A stretch of DNA of 64,000 nt from Micromonospora okii. Its GTDB lineage: Bacteria > Actinomycetota > Actinomycetes > Mycobacteriales > Micromonosporaceae. The stretch lies in contig NZ_BBZF01000019.1 of assembly GCF_020884795.1 (NCBI RefSeq), positions 1 to 64,000 on the forward strand. Direction: 5' to 3'. The translations under genes were made by a program, and so were the position numbers. The notes under the pieces were generated by a model, which was not told the DNA's origin, did not search any database, and saw nothing but the letters and a program-made list of their open reading frames with translations. Shown piece by piece: positions 8,656-17,404 of this stretch (positions are counted from its first letter, which is position 1; every line of letters starts with the position of its first letter).

Positions 8656-9279
8656 GTGGACCGGGTGCTGGCGGTGCTGGTGGCGTTGCCGCCCGCTCTG
8701 GTGCTCACCCTGGTCTTCCTGCTGCCCGCGCTGGAGGCGTCCACCCTCCTCGGGCTGGTCGTGCCGGCGGAGACCGCCGTGCTGGTCGGCGGCGTGGTCG
8801 CGCACTCGGGCCGGCTGCCGCTGTGGGCGGTGGCGGTCGCGGCGGTGGCCGGCGCCGCGCTCGGCGACCAGGCCGGCTACCTGCTCGGCCGCCGGTACGG
8901 CCGACGGCTGCTGTCCCGCGCGCCCCGACGGCTGGTCCGCCCCCGGGAGGTGCGGCGGGCGTTGGAGCTGGTCCGCCGGCGGGGCGCGGTGGCGGTGGTG
9001 CTCGGCCGGTGGGTGGCGGCGCTGCGCGCCCTCGTGCCGGGGATCGCCGGGCTCAGCGGGATGCCGCAGGGCGTGTTCACCCTGGCCAACGTCTCCGGCG
9101 GGGCGCTGTGGGCGGTGACCGTGGCGGTGCTCGGCTACCTCGTGGGCGCCTCGTACCGGCTGCTGGAGCGCCGCCTCGGCCTCGGCGAGGAGGCGCTGCT
9201 CGCCCTGGTCGTGGTGCTGGTGGCGGCCCGCCTCTGGCGGCACCGCCGGGCCGCCGGCCGGGAGCGCGGTGACGCCTGA
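8656..9279 (+). CDS. DedA-family integral membrane protein
   Basis: About 207 residues from GTG at 8656; an upstream in-frame TTG at 8581 would add a basic, non-conserved lead. It has an N-terminal hydrophobic helix (VLAVLVALPPALVLTLVFLL), then the DedA core with GDQAGYLLGRRYGRRL, the conserved Arg-rich helix GRWVAALRALVPGIAGLSGM and a C-terminal membrane segment. DedA proteins are inner-membrane proteins tied to envelope maintenance and proton-motive force, and some act as lipid-carrier flippases. The gene stands alone and the following 450 bp are decayed. Confidence 0.88.
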   Translation: MDRVLAVLVALPPALVLTLVFLLPALEASTLLGLVVPAETAVLVGGVVAHSGRLPLWAVAVAAVAGAALGDQAGYLLGRRYGRRLLSRAPRRLVRPREVRRALELVRRRGAVAVVLGRWVAALRALVPGIAGLSGMPQGVFTLANVSGGALWAVTVAVLGYLVGASYRLLERRLGLGEEALLALVVVLVAARLWRHRRAAGRERGDA

Positions 9280-9323
9280 TCAGGGGCTTTCCGGGGTGGT
9301 GTCGACGCGGGCCGGGGGCGGGG

Positions 9324-9545
9324 CACCGCCCACGGCACCGCCAGCTCCGAGGGCAGGGCACCGGACTCGGCCGCCCGCCGCAGCACTCCGTTCACCCCGC
9401 GCACGGTCAGCACCCGCTGCTGGCCGTGGCCGGTGGCGGTCACCAGGTCCCCGCCGAGCAGCGTCGGCTCGGGCGCGGACCGGACCGCCTCCAGCACGGC
9501 CGTGAACGGCGCGGTGCGGGCCAGCGGGGCGATCAGCGGCGTGCC
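9324..9545 (-). pseudogene. Possible remnant of a Gfo/Idh/MocA-type oxidoreductase C-terminus
   Basis: On the minus strand an open stretch reads TAPFTAVLEAVRSAPEP, later VLTVRGVNGVLRRAAES and ELAVPWA, which resembles the C-terminal tail of Gfo/Idh/MocA dehydrogenases that sit beside DUF6807/PmoA genes. There is no N-terminal domain, no start and no proper stop. The rest of 9280-9730 has no supported gene. The adjacent DUF6807 gene is itself truncated and lies on the other strand, so a deletion/inversion in a former sugar-catabolism locus is likely. The match is from memory of the family and is tentative. Confidence 0.35.
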
Positions 9546-9730
9546 GGCCGGGTCGGCGCGGCGAGGCTCCGCCCCCTCGCCCGCCCCGGCGGCTGGGCGG
9601 CGACGAGCGGGATGTGCGCGCTGGCCGTGGTCCTGGTCATCCCGGTTGCCCTGCCGATCCTCGCCGGGTACGCTCTCGCCGCGCTGCACGCGGTCGCCCG
9701 CCGCCACCCCACCGTCGCCGTGGAGCCCTC

Positions 9731-10189
9731 ATGACCGACCACGCCTCGCGCACCCCGGCCGACCCCGCATGCCCCGGTGGGTCCGCCGACCCCGTCCTGC
9801 GGGTCGGCGGCGTCGAGGTGGCCCGGTACGTGCTCGCCCCGGACCTCGACGCCCGGCACGGCCCCCGCCCCCGCCTGCACCCGGTGCGCACCCTGGGCGG
9901 GACGACGGTCACCGACGCGCTGCCCGCCGACCACGTCTGGCACCTCGGCGCGTCCCTGGCCGTGCCGGACGTCGCCGGCACCGACCTGTGGGGCGGGCGC
10001 ACCTACGTGCGCGGCACCGGCTACACCTGGCGCGACGACCACGGCCGCATCGCCCACACCGGCTGGGCCACGCGCGCCGACGACGTGCTGGAACACCACC
10101 TGGAGTGGCGCGACCCGGCCGGCGGGGTGCTGCTCACCGAGCGCCGCCGGCTCGCCGCCGCCCTCGCCGCGACGGCGGGGCGGGCGTGA
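9731..10189 (+). pseudogene. Truncated DUF6807 (PmoA-like) protein
   Basis: 152 residues from ATG at 9731. LHPVRTLGGTTVTDALPADH, HLGASLAVPDV, GGRTYVRGTGYTWRDDHGRI and the final LLTERRRL correspond in order to the first half of DUF6807 (methane-oxygenase-PmoA-like) proteins, which are normally about 300 residues. The chain then stops after AALAATAGRA, exactly where the GTG of the KDG kinase gene overlaps its stop (GTGA at 10186). About half the protein is missing. It may still be translated for coupling to the kinase, or be a relic created by a deletion that joined it to kdgK. Confidence 0.6.
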
Positions 10190-11283
10190 GCGCGCCGACC
10201 GGCCCCGAGGCCGTCACCGTCGGCGAGACGATGGCGGTGCTGTCGCCGGCCGACGCGGTCCCGCTGGAGCGGGCCGAGCGGGTCCGGCTCGGCGTCGGCG
10301 GGGCCGAGTCCAACGTGGCCGTCGGCCTGGCCGGGCTCGGCCACCGGGTGGCGTGGGTGAGCCGGGTCGGCGACGACCCGTTCGGCCGGAGGGTGACCCG
10401 CGAAATCGCCGCCGCCGGTGTCGACGTCGGGTCGGTGGCGGTCGACCCGAACGCCCCGACCGGCGTCTACTTCAAGGACCCCGCAGCCGCCGGCGTGCAC
10501 TACTACCGGGCCGGCTCGGCCGCGTCCCGGCTCGGCCCCGGGGCGCTGGACGACCCCCGGCTGGCCGGCGCGCGGCTGCTGCACCTGTCCGGGGTGACCC
10601 CGGCGCTGTCGGAGTCCTGCCGGGCCCTCGTGGAGCACGCGGTCGGCGACCGGCCGCTGCCCGACGCGCTGGTCAGCTTCGACGTCAACCACCGGCCCGC
10701 GCTCTGGCCGGCGGGGCGGGCAGCCGACGTGCTGCGCGCCCTCGCCGACCGGGCCGACGTGGTCCTCGTGGGCCTGGACGAGGCGCAGCGGCTGTGGGGC
10801 GTCGCCGACCCCGCCGATCTCCGCCGCCTGCTGCCCGGCCCCCGGACGGTGGTCGTCAAGGACGGCGACGTCGGCGCGACCGCGCTGCCGCGCACCGGCC
10901 CCACCGTGTACGTGCCGGCGCTGCGCGCGCCCGTCGTCGAGCCGGTCGGCGCTGGCGACGCCTTCGCGGCGGGTTACCTCTCCGCCGTGCTGCGCGGGCT
11001 GGACCAGGCCGCCGCGCTGCGCTGCGGCCACCTCGTGGCGGTCCGGGCCCTCGCCGTGCCCGGGGACTGCGCGCCACCGCCGGACCGGCGTAGCCTCGAC
11101 GAGGCCGTCGCGCTGCCCGCCGACCGGTGGGCGACCCTGGACCCGGTGGCGACGGGCCTCGTCCCCGCCGGTCCGGCCCCGGCGGGAGCGGGTGGCGGTG
11201 GGGCCGGCGCGAGCGGCGCGGCCGGCGGGGACGACGTGGGGGCCGGCGCGGCCGGCCCCGGTGACGGAGGGGGTGGCCGGTGA
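10186..11283 (+). CDS. kdgK: 2-keto-3-deoxygluconate kinase (PfkB family)
   Basis: 365 residues from GTG at 10186, overlapping the upstream stop by 4 bp. It is a PfkB sugar kinase: N-terminal VGGAESNVAVGLAGLGHRVA (substrate and glycine motif) and C-terminal EPVGAGDAFAAGYLSAVL with the catalytic Asp. FDVNHRPALW and VLVGLDEAQRLWG are features of KDG kinases. It would phosphorylate 2-keto-3-deoxygluconate to KDPG, which the overlapping downstream aldolase cleaves. The last 40 residues are a Gly/Ala-rich extension with no family counterpart. Confidence 0.9.
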   Translation: MSAPTGPEAVTVGETMAVLSPADAVPLERAERVRLGVGGAESNVAVGLAGLGHRVAWVSRVGDDPFGRRVTREIAAAGVDVGSVAVDPNAPTGVYFKDPAAAGVHYYRAGSAASRLGPGALDDPRLAGARLLHLSGVTPALSESCRALVEHAVGDRPLPDALVSFDVNHRPALWPAGRAADVLRALADRADVVLVGLDEAQRLWGVADPADLRRLLPGPRTVVVKDGDVGATALPRTGPTVYVPALRAPVVEPVGAGDAFAAGYLSAVLRGLDQAAALRCGHLVAVRALAVPGDCAPPPDRRSLDEAVALPADRWATLDPVATGLVPAGPAPAGAGGGGAGASGAAGGDDVGAGAAGPGDGGGGR

Positions 11284-11888
11284 CGGCGCACGAATTCGGG
11301 CCGATCTTCGGCGGCGCGCGGGTCATGGTGATCCTGCGCGACCTGCCGCCGCCGGAGACGGTCCGGCTGGCGAACCGGGCCTGGGACCTCGGCATCGACG
11401 TGGTGGAGGTGCCGGTGCGCACCGCCGAGGCGCTGGACGCGCTGCGTGCCACCGTGGCGGCCGGGCGGGAGCGGGGCCGACTCGTCGGGGCGGGCACCGT
11501 GTTCAGCCCGGACCGGGTCCGGGAGGCGGCGTCGGCCGGGGCGGCGTTCACCGTCGCGCCCGGGCTCGACCTCGCGGTCGCCGACGCGGCGCACGACCAC
11601 GGGATTCCGCACCTGCCCGGGGTGGCCACGCCGACCGAGGCGCAGCGGGCCCGCGACCACGGGCTGACCTGGCTGAAGGCGTTCCCGGCGGTGAGCCTCG
11701 GGCCGCAGTGGTTCAAGGCGGTCGCCGGGCCGCTGCCCGAGCTGCGCTTCGTCGCCACGGGCGGGATCGACGCCGACAACGCCGCCGACTTCCTGGCCGC
11801 CGGGGTGAAGGTGGTGGCCGTCGGGTCCGCCCTGTCCGACCCCGCCCAGATCGACCGCCTCGCCGCGCTCGCCGGCAACGAGGGCTGA
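11280..11888 (+). CDS. eda: KDPG/KHG aldolase
   Basis: 202 residues from GTG at 11280 (4-bp overlap with kdgK, so translationally coupled). It is a class I aldolase TIM barrel: Glu43 in VVEVPVRT, and the Schiff-base Lys133 in LKAFPAVSLGPQW. GAGTVFSPDRV and FVATGGID match phosphate-binding regions of the family. It splits 2-keto-3-deoxy-6-phosphogluconate to pyruvate and glyceraldehyde 3-phosphate. With kdgK it forms the end of a hexuronate or Entner-Doudoroff-type route. The LacI regulator at 12659-13675 is a plausible but unproven controller. Confidence 0.93.
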   Translation: MTAHEFGPIFGGARVMVILRDLPPPETVRLANRAWDLGIDVVEVPVRTAEALDALRATVAAGRERGRLVGAGTVFSPDRVREAASAGAAFTVAPGLDLAVADAAHDHGIPHLPGVATPTEAQRARDHGLTWLKAFPAVSLGPQWFKAVAGPLPELRFVATGGIDADNAADFLAAGVKVVAVGSALSDPAQIDRLAALAGNEG

Positions 11889-11904
11889 TCGAGCCGAGCC
11901 ATCC

Positions 11905-11934
11905 TTGATCGACTCCACGTCGCCGATACGGTGG
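11905..11934 (+). repeat. REP-like palindromic element, copy A
   Basis: GATCGACTCCACGTCGCCGA followed by TACGGTGG, just after eda. It is one copy of a dispersed imperfect palindrome (approximate core CTCCATGTCGCCGACATGG) also seen at 12548-12574, 12589-12616 and 29113-29183. It is in a spacer between genes and could act as a transcript stabiliser or terminator. Confidence 0.55.
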
Positions 11935-12046
11935 CTGACCGGGCGCCCCGTCGTGCAGGTGGCGGAGGCACGTCCGGGCCTTCGACCGCGTGCGAGCCGG
12001 CCAGCGGATTCGGCGAGACCCGCAGGAGCGGGCGGCACGCTCCTGG

Positions 12047-12484
12047 TCAGCCGACCCAGCCGGCGTCGATCTCGTCGGGGAAGGCGGTCATCCAGTAGTC
12101 GGGTAGCACGTCCCTGAGGGACTTCCACACGACGACGGTCGCGTCGCTGGGATCAGCCACGGCCACGAGGACGTCCGGGCCGTGGACGGCGAGTCGCTCC
12201 CGGCACACGCCGCAGGGGCTCAGGACGACGGTCCGGCCGCCCGGCTGTCGATGCAGGCAGACGGATGCGACGATGCGCTGGTTCAAGCGGTGGGCCCCGC
12301 AGTAGGGCTCGATCTCGTGGCAGACCTCGACGCAGGGATTGACGGCGTTCGGCGCGGTACCGGTCAGGATGGTCCCGTCTCCGAGCAGCATCGCGGCGGC
12401 GCCGTGGCCCTCGTCGTCGGGGAAGCGCGAGTCGATCAAGTCCTTGCACGCGGCCACGGTCGCAGTCAGGGCAGTCTCATCCAC
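12047..12484 (-). CDS. Cytidine deaminase-fold (blasticidin deaminase-like) protein
   Basis: 145 residues. The zinc and proton-shuttle motif appears as VCHEIEPYC (Cys ligand and Glu, in the C-x-E form) and the second as LSPCGVCRERL (PCxxC), as in the CDA superfamily. Length and motif spacing fit free-nucleoside or blasticidin-type deaminases rather than tRNA or dCMP enzymes. The extra Cys-rich stretch NPCVEVCHEIEPYC is unusual. The true substrate cannot be read from the sequence. It is monocistronic and followed upstream by repeat copies. Confidence 0.8.
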   Translation of the reverse strand: MDETALTATVAACKDLIDSRFPDDEGHGAAAMLLGDGTILTGTAPNAVNPCVEVCHEIEPYCGAHRLNQRIVASVCLHRQPGGRTVVLSPCGVCRERLAVHGPDVLVAVADPSDATVVVWKSLRDVLPDYWMTAFPDEIDAGWVG

Positions 12485-12547
12485 GCGGCCAAGGTAGCCG
12501 CGCGCGATTCTGCCGCCATGCGCGGGGACGGCTGCCAGCCCGGTTCA

Positions 12548-12616
12548 GATCCACTCCATGTCGGCGGCATGGCGGCATCGGCGGGCAGTTGATCGCGCCA
12601 CGTCGCCGACATGGAG
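12548..12616. repeat. Paired REP-like elements forming a long inverted repeat, copies B1/B2
   Basis: CTCCATGTCGGCG (12554-12566) and CGCCGACATGGAG (12604-12616) are perfect 13-bp inverted arms 37 bp apart. Each arm is part of a separate copy of the element found at 11905. Together they could form a long hairpin between the deaminase and LacI genes. Confidence 0.65.
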
Positions 12617-12658
12617 CCGCCCCGGCCGCCCCGGCCCGGCAGGCGGGGCGCGGCGCTG

Positions 12659-13675
12659 CTACGCGGGGGCCGGGCCCGCGCTGTCCCGGCGGACCAGCTC
12701 CGCCGGCAGCGTCTCGACGCGGGGCTGCCCGCCGGCCGGGCCGAGGGCGAGGGTCATGGCCCGTACGCCGAGGTCGACCAGGGGCAGCCGGACGGTGGTC
12801 AGCGCCGGGGTGACGTCGGCGGCGATCGGCATGTCGTCGAAGCCGAGGACGGACACCTCCCCGGGCACCCGGGTGCCGCGTGCGCGCAGCAGCGCGAGCG
12901 CGCTGACGGCCATCGAGTCGTTCAGGGCCACGATCGCGGTGAGGCCGGGGAACGCGTCCAGCAGGTCGGCCGTGGCCCGGGCCCCGCCCTCGCGGTCGAA
13001 GTCGGCGTACCGGATGCGCTCCTCGGGCAGCGTCAGGCCCCCGCCGGCGAGCGCCCGGCGCAGGCCGGTCAGCCGGTCGGTGACGGTGGTGAGCACCCGG
13101 GGCCCGGCGACCACGCCGATCTCGCGGTGCCCGAGGCGCAGCAGCTCCCCGCCGATCAGCTCGCCGCCGGTGACGTTGGCCGGCATCACCGCGTCGCCGA
13201 AGTGGTCGTGCCGGCCGATCACGGCGACCCGGCCGCCCGTCGCCCCGTACGCGGCGAGCTTCTCGTTGAGCCGGCTGGTGAACCCGGCGTCGTGGTAGCC
13301 GGAGCCGGCCAGCACGATCGCGGCGACCTGCTGGCCGCGCAGCAGCTCCACGTACTCCAGCTCGCGGTCCGGGTCGCGGTAGCTGTTGCAGATGATCAGC
13401 AACCGGCCGCGCTCGGTGGCCACCTGTTGCAGCCCCCGGGTCACCTCGGCGAAGTACGGGTCGGAGACGTCGTGCACGATCACGCCGACCACGCTGCGCT
13501 GCGGCCGGGCCAGGAGCTGGGCGTGCGCGTTCGGCACGTACCGCAGGTCGGCGACGGCCCGGAGCACCCGCTCGCGCAGCTCGTCGGCGACCGGCTTGCT
13601 GCTGCCGTTGATCACCCGTGACGCCGTGGCGGGGGAGACGCCCGCCCGCCGCGCGACATCGGCCAGCGTCGCCAT
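12659..13675 (-). CDS. LacI-family transcriptional regulator
   Basis: 338 residues from ATG at 13675. The N-terminal HTH, MATLADVARRAGVSPATASR, is followed by the hinge, then a periplasmic-binding-like sensor (VVGVIVHDVSDPYFAEVTRG, TAIVALNDSMAVSAL, VSVLGFDDMPIAADV). The family usually represses carbohydrate genes until a sugar ligand binds. Its position 770 bp from the KDG kinase/KDPG aldolase pair suggests that it controls sugar-acid use, but I see no clear palindromic operator in front of kdgK. No transporter is adjacent. Confidence 0.93.
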   Translation of the reverse strand: MATLADVARRAGVSPATASRVINGSSKPVADELRERVLRAVADLRYVPNAHAQLLARPQRSVVGVIVHDVSDPYFAEVTRGLQQVATERGRLLIICNSYRDPDRELEYVELLRGQQVAAIVLAGSGYHDAGFTSRLNEKLAAYGATGGRVAVIGRHDHFGDAVMPANVTGGELIGGELLRLGHREIGVVAGPRVLTTVTDRLTGLRRALAGGGLTLPEERIRYADFDREGGARATADLLDAFPGLTAIVALNDSMAVSALALLRARGTRVPGEVSVLGFDDMPIAADVTPALTTVRLPLVDLGVRAMTLALGPAGGQPRVETLPAELVRRDSAGPAPA

Positions 13676-13905
13676 CCGCCGCCCCCTGACGCTCTGCCCG
13701 GAGCGGTCCCGCGCCGCCGGTAGCGCACAGGTTATCGCAGCCGCGCCGGAAAGCCCTTGCCTTGCCGGGCACCCCCCGCGCCTGGCTCTTCCGCCCCGGC
13801 CGGTCCGGCATGCCACCCGGCCGGGGCGGGTGGCGCCCCGCGATCCCGGCCCCGTCCGGCGCGCCGGGGCGCACGATGGTGGGCAGGAGCGGCGAGGAGG
13901 TGGCG

Positions 13906-15024
13906 ATGGTCCGGTGGAGCTGGTTCCGGCAGGCCGCCGGCCGGCTCCGGCGGCGCTGGCCGCAGGTGGCCGAGGCCACCGTGGCCGCCACGGTGGCCTG
14001 GGTGCTGGCCAGCCGGCTGGTCGGGCACCCGGAACCGTTCTTCGCCCCGACCACGGCGCTGACCGTCCTCGGTCAGGCCCGGGGGCACCGCCGGCGCCGG
14101 GCGGTGGAGGTGGTGCTCGGCGTGGCCGGCGGGGTGCTCGTCGGCGACGTGGTGGTGCAGGCCCTCGGTCCCGGCCGGAGCTGGACGGTCCTCGTCGTCG
14201 TCCTGCTCACCATCGTCCTGGCGGTGGCGGTCGGGGCGAGCAGCGTCCTGGTGACGCAGGCCGCCATCTCCGCGCTCTACCTCGTGGTGGTCGCCCCGCC
14301 CACGGAGACGTGGGTGCCGCTGCGGTTCGTCGACGCGCTGATCGGCGGCGCGGTGGCCCTCGTCGCCAGTCAGCTCGTCGGCACCCGGCACCCCCTCGCC
14401 CCGCTCTCCGCCGAGTTCCGGCGGACCTTCGGGGAGCTGGCCGACGTGCTGCGCGCGGTCGCCGACGCGCTCGACGGGCGCGACCACGCCGCCGCCCGGG
14501 CCGCCCTGGACCGGGCCCGGGGCATGGACGCGGCCGTGGGTCGGCTGCGCGCCGGGGTCGACGCCGCAGGGGAGGCGCTGACCCTGCACGTACGCCGCCG
14601 CCAGTCGGGTCGGCTGCGCTCCATCGGCGCCTCCCTCGGCCAGGTCGACCACGCGGTGCGCGACGTGCGGGTCCTGGCCCGGGCCGGGGTGACCCTCACC
14701 CGGCTGCCCGATCCGCCGCCCGCCGGCCTCGGTGGGGCGCTGCGCAGCCTCGCCGACGCCGTGCACGCCGCCGGGGAGGTCTTCGCCGCCGACCTCGACT
14801 GCCGGGACGACGACGCCGCCGAGCATGCCGGCCGCGCCGAGGCGGCGGCCCTCGCGGCGGTACGGGACGCGGGGCGGCTGTTCACCCCCGGGCGGCCCCT
14901 GCCGCTGGCGATGATCGTCGGATCGGTGCGGATCGCCGTCATCGACCTGCTCACCGGCGTCGGGGTCGACGACGGCCGCGTCCTCGGCCGGGTGGACGAG
15001 GCCCTCGGCCTGCCGGCGGTGTGA
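13906..15024 (+). CDS. FUSC/aromatic-acid-exporter-like membrane protein
   Basis: 372 residues from ATG at 13906, preceded by GAGGAGG. The N-terminal half has several hydrophobic segments (VAATVAWVLASRLVG, VEVVLGVAGGVLVGDVV, LVVVLLTIVLAVAVG, ALIGGAVALVASQLVG), in the order expected of the FUSC/ArAE family. A long cytoplasmic helical region of about 180 residues follows. Related proteins export aromatic acids or small anions. It begins about 230 bp from the divergent LacI start and its ligand is unknown. Confidence 0.78.
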   Translation: MVRWSWFRQAAGRLRRRWPQVAEATVAATVAWVLASRLVGHPEPFFAPTTALTVLGQARGHRRRRAVEVVLGVAGGVLVGDVVVQALGPGRSWTVLVVVLLTIVLAVAVGASSVLVTQAAISALYLVVVAPPTETWVPLRFVDALIGGAVALVASQLVGTRHPLAPLSAEFRRTFGELADVLRAVADALDGRDHAAARAALDRARGMDAAVGRLRAGVDAAGEALTLHVRRRQSGRLRSIGASLGQVDHAVRDVRVLARAGVTLTRLPDPPPAGLGGALRSLADAVHAAGEVFAADLDCRDDDAAEHAGRAEAAALAAVRDAGRLFTPGRPLPLAMIVGSVRIAVIDLLTGVGVDDGRVLGRVDEALGLPAV

Positions 15025-15041
15025 CCCGGGGCCGGCTGACA

Positions 15042-15130
15042 GGCGGCGGGCGTCAGCCAACCCCTCGGCGGTGCGGGCGGCGGCGGGCGTCGGTCCACCC
15101 CTCGGCGGGGCCGGCGGCGGGCGTCAGCCG
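15042..15130. repeat. Three degenerate tandem copies of a GC-rich 34-37 bp unit
   Basis: Copies begin at 15042, 15079 and 15113 with GGCGGCGGGCGT; the first two continue to CCCCTCGGCGG or ACCCCTCGGCGG. They fill the space between two convergent genes and enter the end of the hydrolase gene. A spacer or termination role is possible. Confidence 0.75.
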
Positions 15131-15846
15131 GCTCCCGGCGGCGTAGCGCCGGTGTTCAGCCAGTCGACCGCACGGCGGCGCAGTTCGTCGGGCACCTCGT
15201 GCCCGCCGTCGAACTCCGCGTAGTCCACCCGGTATCCGAGGGCGTGCAGCCGGGGCACCAGGCGGCGGCTGCACACGTCCACCGGCAGCACCCGGTCGGC
15301 GGCGCCGTGCGAGACGAAGATCCGGGGGCGGCCGTGGGCGACCAGGGGCGCGGCGAACCCGGGGGAGAAGGCCAGCACCGCGCCGACCAGGTCGCCGTTG
15401 GTCAGGCCCAGGGAGAGCGCGTACGAGGCCCCGTCGGAGAACCCGCCGAACGTCACGTCGGCCACGGGGTACCCGGCGAAGACGCCCGCGAGCAGCCCGT
15501 CGACGCGGCCCACGTCCGGCCCGAACCCCTCGCCGATCAGGTCCCAGGTCGAGGAGACCGCCTGCGGGGCGACGAGCAGCAGGCGGTGCGCGTCGGCCAG
15601 CGGCAGCAGCAGGTCCAGCGCCTGCCGGGCCGAGCCACCGGCCCCGTGCAGCAGCACCACCACCCGGTACGGCCGGTCGTCGGCGTCGTCCGGGGCGTAC
15701 AGCAGGGCGGTCTGCTCGCCGTCGGGGCCGGTCACCGGCGCGAGCCCCCGGCGGCCCCGGGCGGTCGGCGCGGCGGGGCGGGCGGCGAGCCGCCCGTGCC
15801 GGTGGTCCTGCGCCGGCTCCGGGTGCGCCCCGGCGGGCTCGGTCAT
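15124..15846 (-). CDS. Alpha/beta hydrolase (carboxylesterase/PHB-depolymerase-like)
   Basis: 240 residues. It has a classic hydrolase layout: oxyanion segment VVLLHGAGGSARQ, nucleophile elbow GGFSDGASYAL, acid in SHGAADRVLPV and His in FDGGHEVPDEL. The N-terminal 45 residues are Ala/Arg/Pro-rich without an obvious export signal, so it is probably cytoplasmic. It belongs to the phospholipase/carboxylesterase or PHB-depolymerase-like group; the substrate is unknown. It is divergent from the MFS transporter gene with about 165 bp between them. Confidence 0.87.
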   Translation of the reverse strand: MTEPAGAHPEPAQDHRHGRLAARPAAPTARGRRGLAPVTGPDGEQTALLYAPDDADDRPYRVVVLLHGAGGSARQALDLLLPLADAHRLLLVAPQAVSSTWDLIGEGFGPDVGRVDGLLAGVFAGYPVADVTFGGFSDGASYALSLGLTNGDLVGAVLAFSPGFAAPLVAHGRPRIFVSHGAADRVLPVDVCSRRLVPRLHALGYRVDYAEFDGGHEVPDELRRRAVDWLNTGATPPGAG

Positions 15847-16012
15847 GTCGTCACCGCCCTCGCGTCGGCCGCCTCCGGGCCGGCGGTTACCCGGCCCGCC
15901 GCCCGGTTAACCCGGCCCACATCGCGGTAAGGGGCGGGGCCAGGACTGGTGCTGTCGCCCCGGGGTGTCCAATGATGAGCGGAAGTCACCGATCGGAAGG
16001 GGACGCCGCCTG

Positions 16013-17257
16013 ATGAGCAGCACCGATGCTCCACCCGTGGGCCGGAGCGCCGGGCCGCAGGCCGGGCGGGTCCTGGCCGCCCGCAACGGCGTGGCGGTCG
16101 TGTTCACCCTCAACGGGGTCGCCATCGCCTCCTGGTTCTCCCGGGTGCCGGCCGTCCGCGAGGCGCTGGACCTCGACGCGGGGCGGCTCGGTCTGCTGCT
16201 GCTCGCCATGTCGGTGGGCTCGCTGCTGGCGATGCCGACGGCCGGGCTGGTCGCCCAGCGCCTCGGCGCGGCCCGGGCGGTGGCCGTCGGCGCCGCGCTG
16301 GTCTCGGCCGGGATGATCGTGGCCGGAGTCTGCGCCGGGTCGGTCGGCTTCCTGCCCGGGGTCGCCGTCGGCCTGTTCGCCTTCGGCTACGGCACCGGCA
16401 CCTGCGACGTGGCGATGAACATCGAGGGCACGGTCGTCGAGCGGCGGTTGGGGCGCACCATCCTGCCCCGCTTCCACGCGGCCTGGAGCCTCGGCTCGGT
16501 GGCCGGGGCGGGTCTCGGCGCGGGCGCGGCGCGGATCGGGGTGCCCGTCGCCGCGCACCTGACCGCGCTCGCCGTGGTGGTGCTCGTCGGCACGCTGATC
16601 GGCGTCCGCTTCTTCCTCCCGCCGGCCGCAGGCACGCCGGCCGGGGGCGCGGCGGGCCGGGAGGGCGCCGCCGCCCGGCGCGGGGCGCTGCTGGCCGCCT
16701 GGCGGGAGCCGCGCACCCTGCTCGTCGGCCTGCTGGTGCTGGTGATGGCGTTCACGGAGGGCAGCGCCAACGACTGGCTCGCGGTGGCGTTCGTCGACGG
16801 GTACGGGCTCAGCGAGGCGGCCGGCGCGGTCGTGTTCGGGGTCTTCGTGGTCGGCATGACCGTCGGGCGCACCGTCGGCACGGTGGCCATCGACCGCTGG
16901 GGCCGGGTGCCGGTGCTGCTCGGCACCGTCGTGCTCGCCGGGGTGGGATCGGCCCTCGCGGTCCTGGCCGGCTCCGGGCCGGTCGCGATCGTCGGCGTGG
17001 CGCTGTGGGGGCTGGGCGCGTCGCTCGGCTTCCCGGTGGGGCTCAGCGCCGCCGCCGACGGCGACGAGGAGAGCGCGCCGGCCCGGGTCAGCGTCGTCGG
17101 TGTGATCGGCTACTCCGCGTTCCTCGCCGGCCCGCCGCTGCTCGGCCTGCTCGGCAACCACGTGGGCGTCCTGCGCGCGCTGCTCGTGGTGCCGTTGCTG
17201 CTGCTGCCCGCGCTCGCCCTGATTCCGGCGACCCGGCCGCCGGCCGCCGGCCGCTGA
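16013..17257 (+). CDS. MFS transporter
   Basis: 414 residues from ATG at 16013 (AAGGGG upstream); an earlier in-frame ATG at 15965 is less likely. About 12 hydrophobic segments are seen, with a charged central loop near residues 205-225 (REGAAARRGALLAAWREP). SWFSRVPAVREAL in the first loop and GLGASLGFPVGLSAAA in the C-terminal half are typical of a YbjJ/inner-membrane-type MFS subgroup. The substrate cannot be inferred. It is followed by a small conserved gene. Confidence 0.88.
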   Translation: MSSTDAPPVGRSAGPQAGRVLAARNGVAVVFTLNGVAIASWFSRVPAVREALDLDAGRLGLLLLAMSVGSLLAMPTAGLVAQRLGAARAVAVGAALVSAGMIVAGVCAGSVGFLPGVAVGLFAFGYGTGTCDVAMNIEGTVVERRLGRTILPRFHAAWSLGSVAGAGLGAGAARIGVPVAAHLTALAVVVLVGTLIGVRFFLPPAAGTPAGGAAGREGAAARRGALLAAWREPRTLLVGLLVLVMAFTEGSANDWLAVAFVDGYGLSEAAGAVVFGVFVVGMTVGRTVGTVAIDRWGRVPVLLGTVVLAGVGSALAVLAGSGPVAIVGVALWGLGASLGFPVGLSAAADGDEESAPARVSVVGVIGYSAFLAGPPLLGLLGNHVGVLRALLVVPLLLLPALALIPATRPPAAGR

Positions 17258-17404
17258 CCACCTGACGGGCGACGCGCCGCCGGTCGGGCGCGGGGCGGCG
17301 GGCGGCGGCGGGGCAGCGGGCGGCCAGGTTCCTCCCATCCGGCGTCCAGCGTGTTGCCAGGCGGGGGTGCTCCACTGGAGGTACGCCGAGGAGAGGAGCC
17401 GGGC

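Noticed and set aside
9600..9734. Short hydrophobic frame overlapping the DUF6807 start (ATGA)
   Set aside because: The hydrophobic run MCALAVVLVIPVALPIL looks like a membrane helix, but it has no clear ribosome-binding site or family and lies in a decayed stretch.
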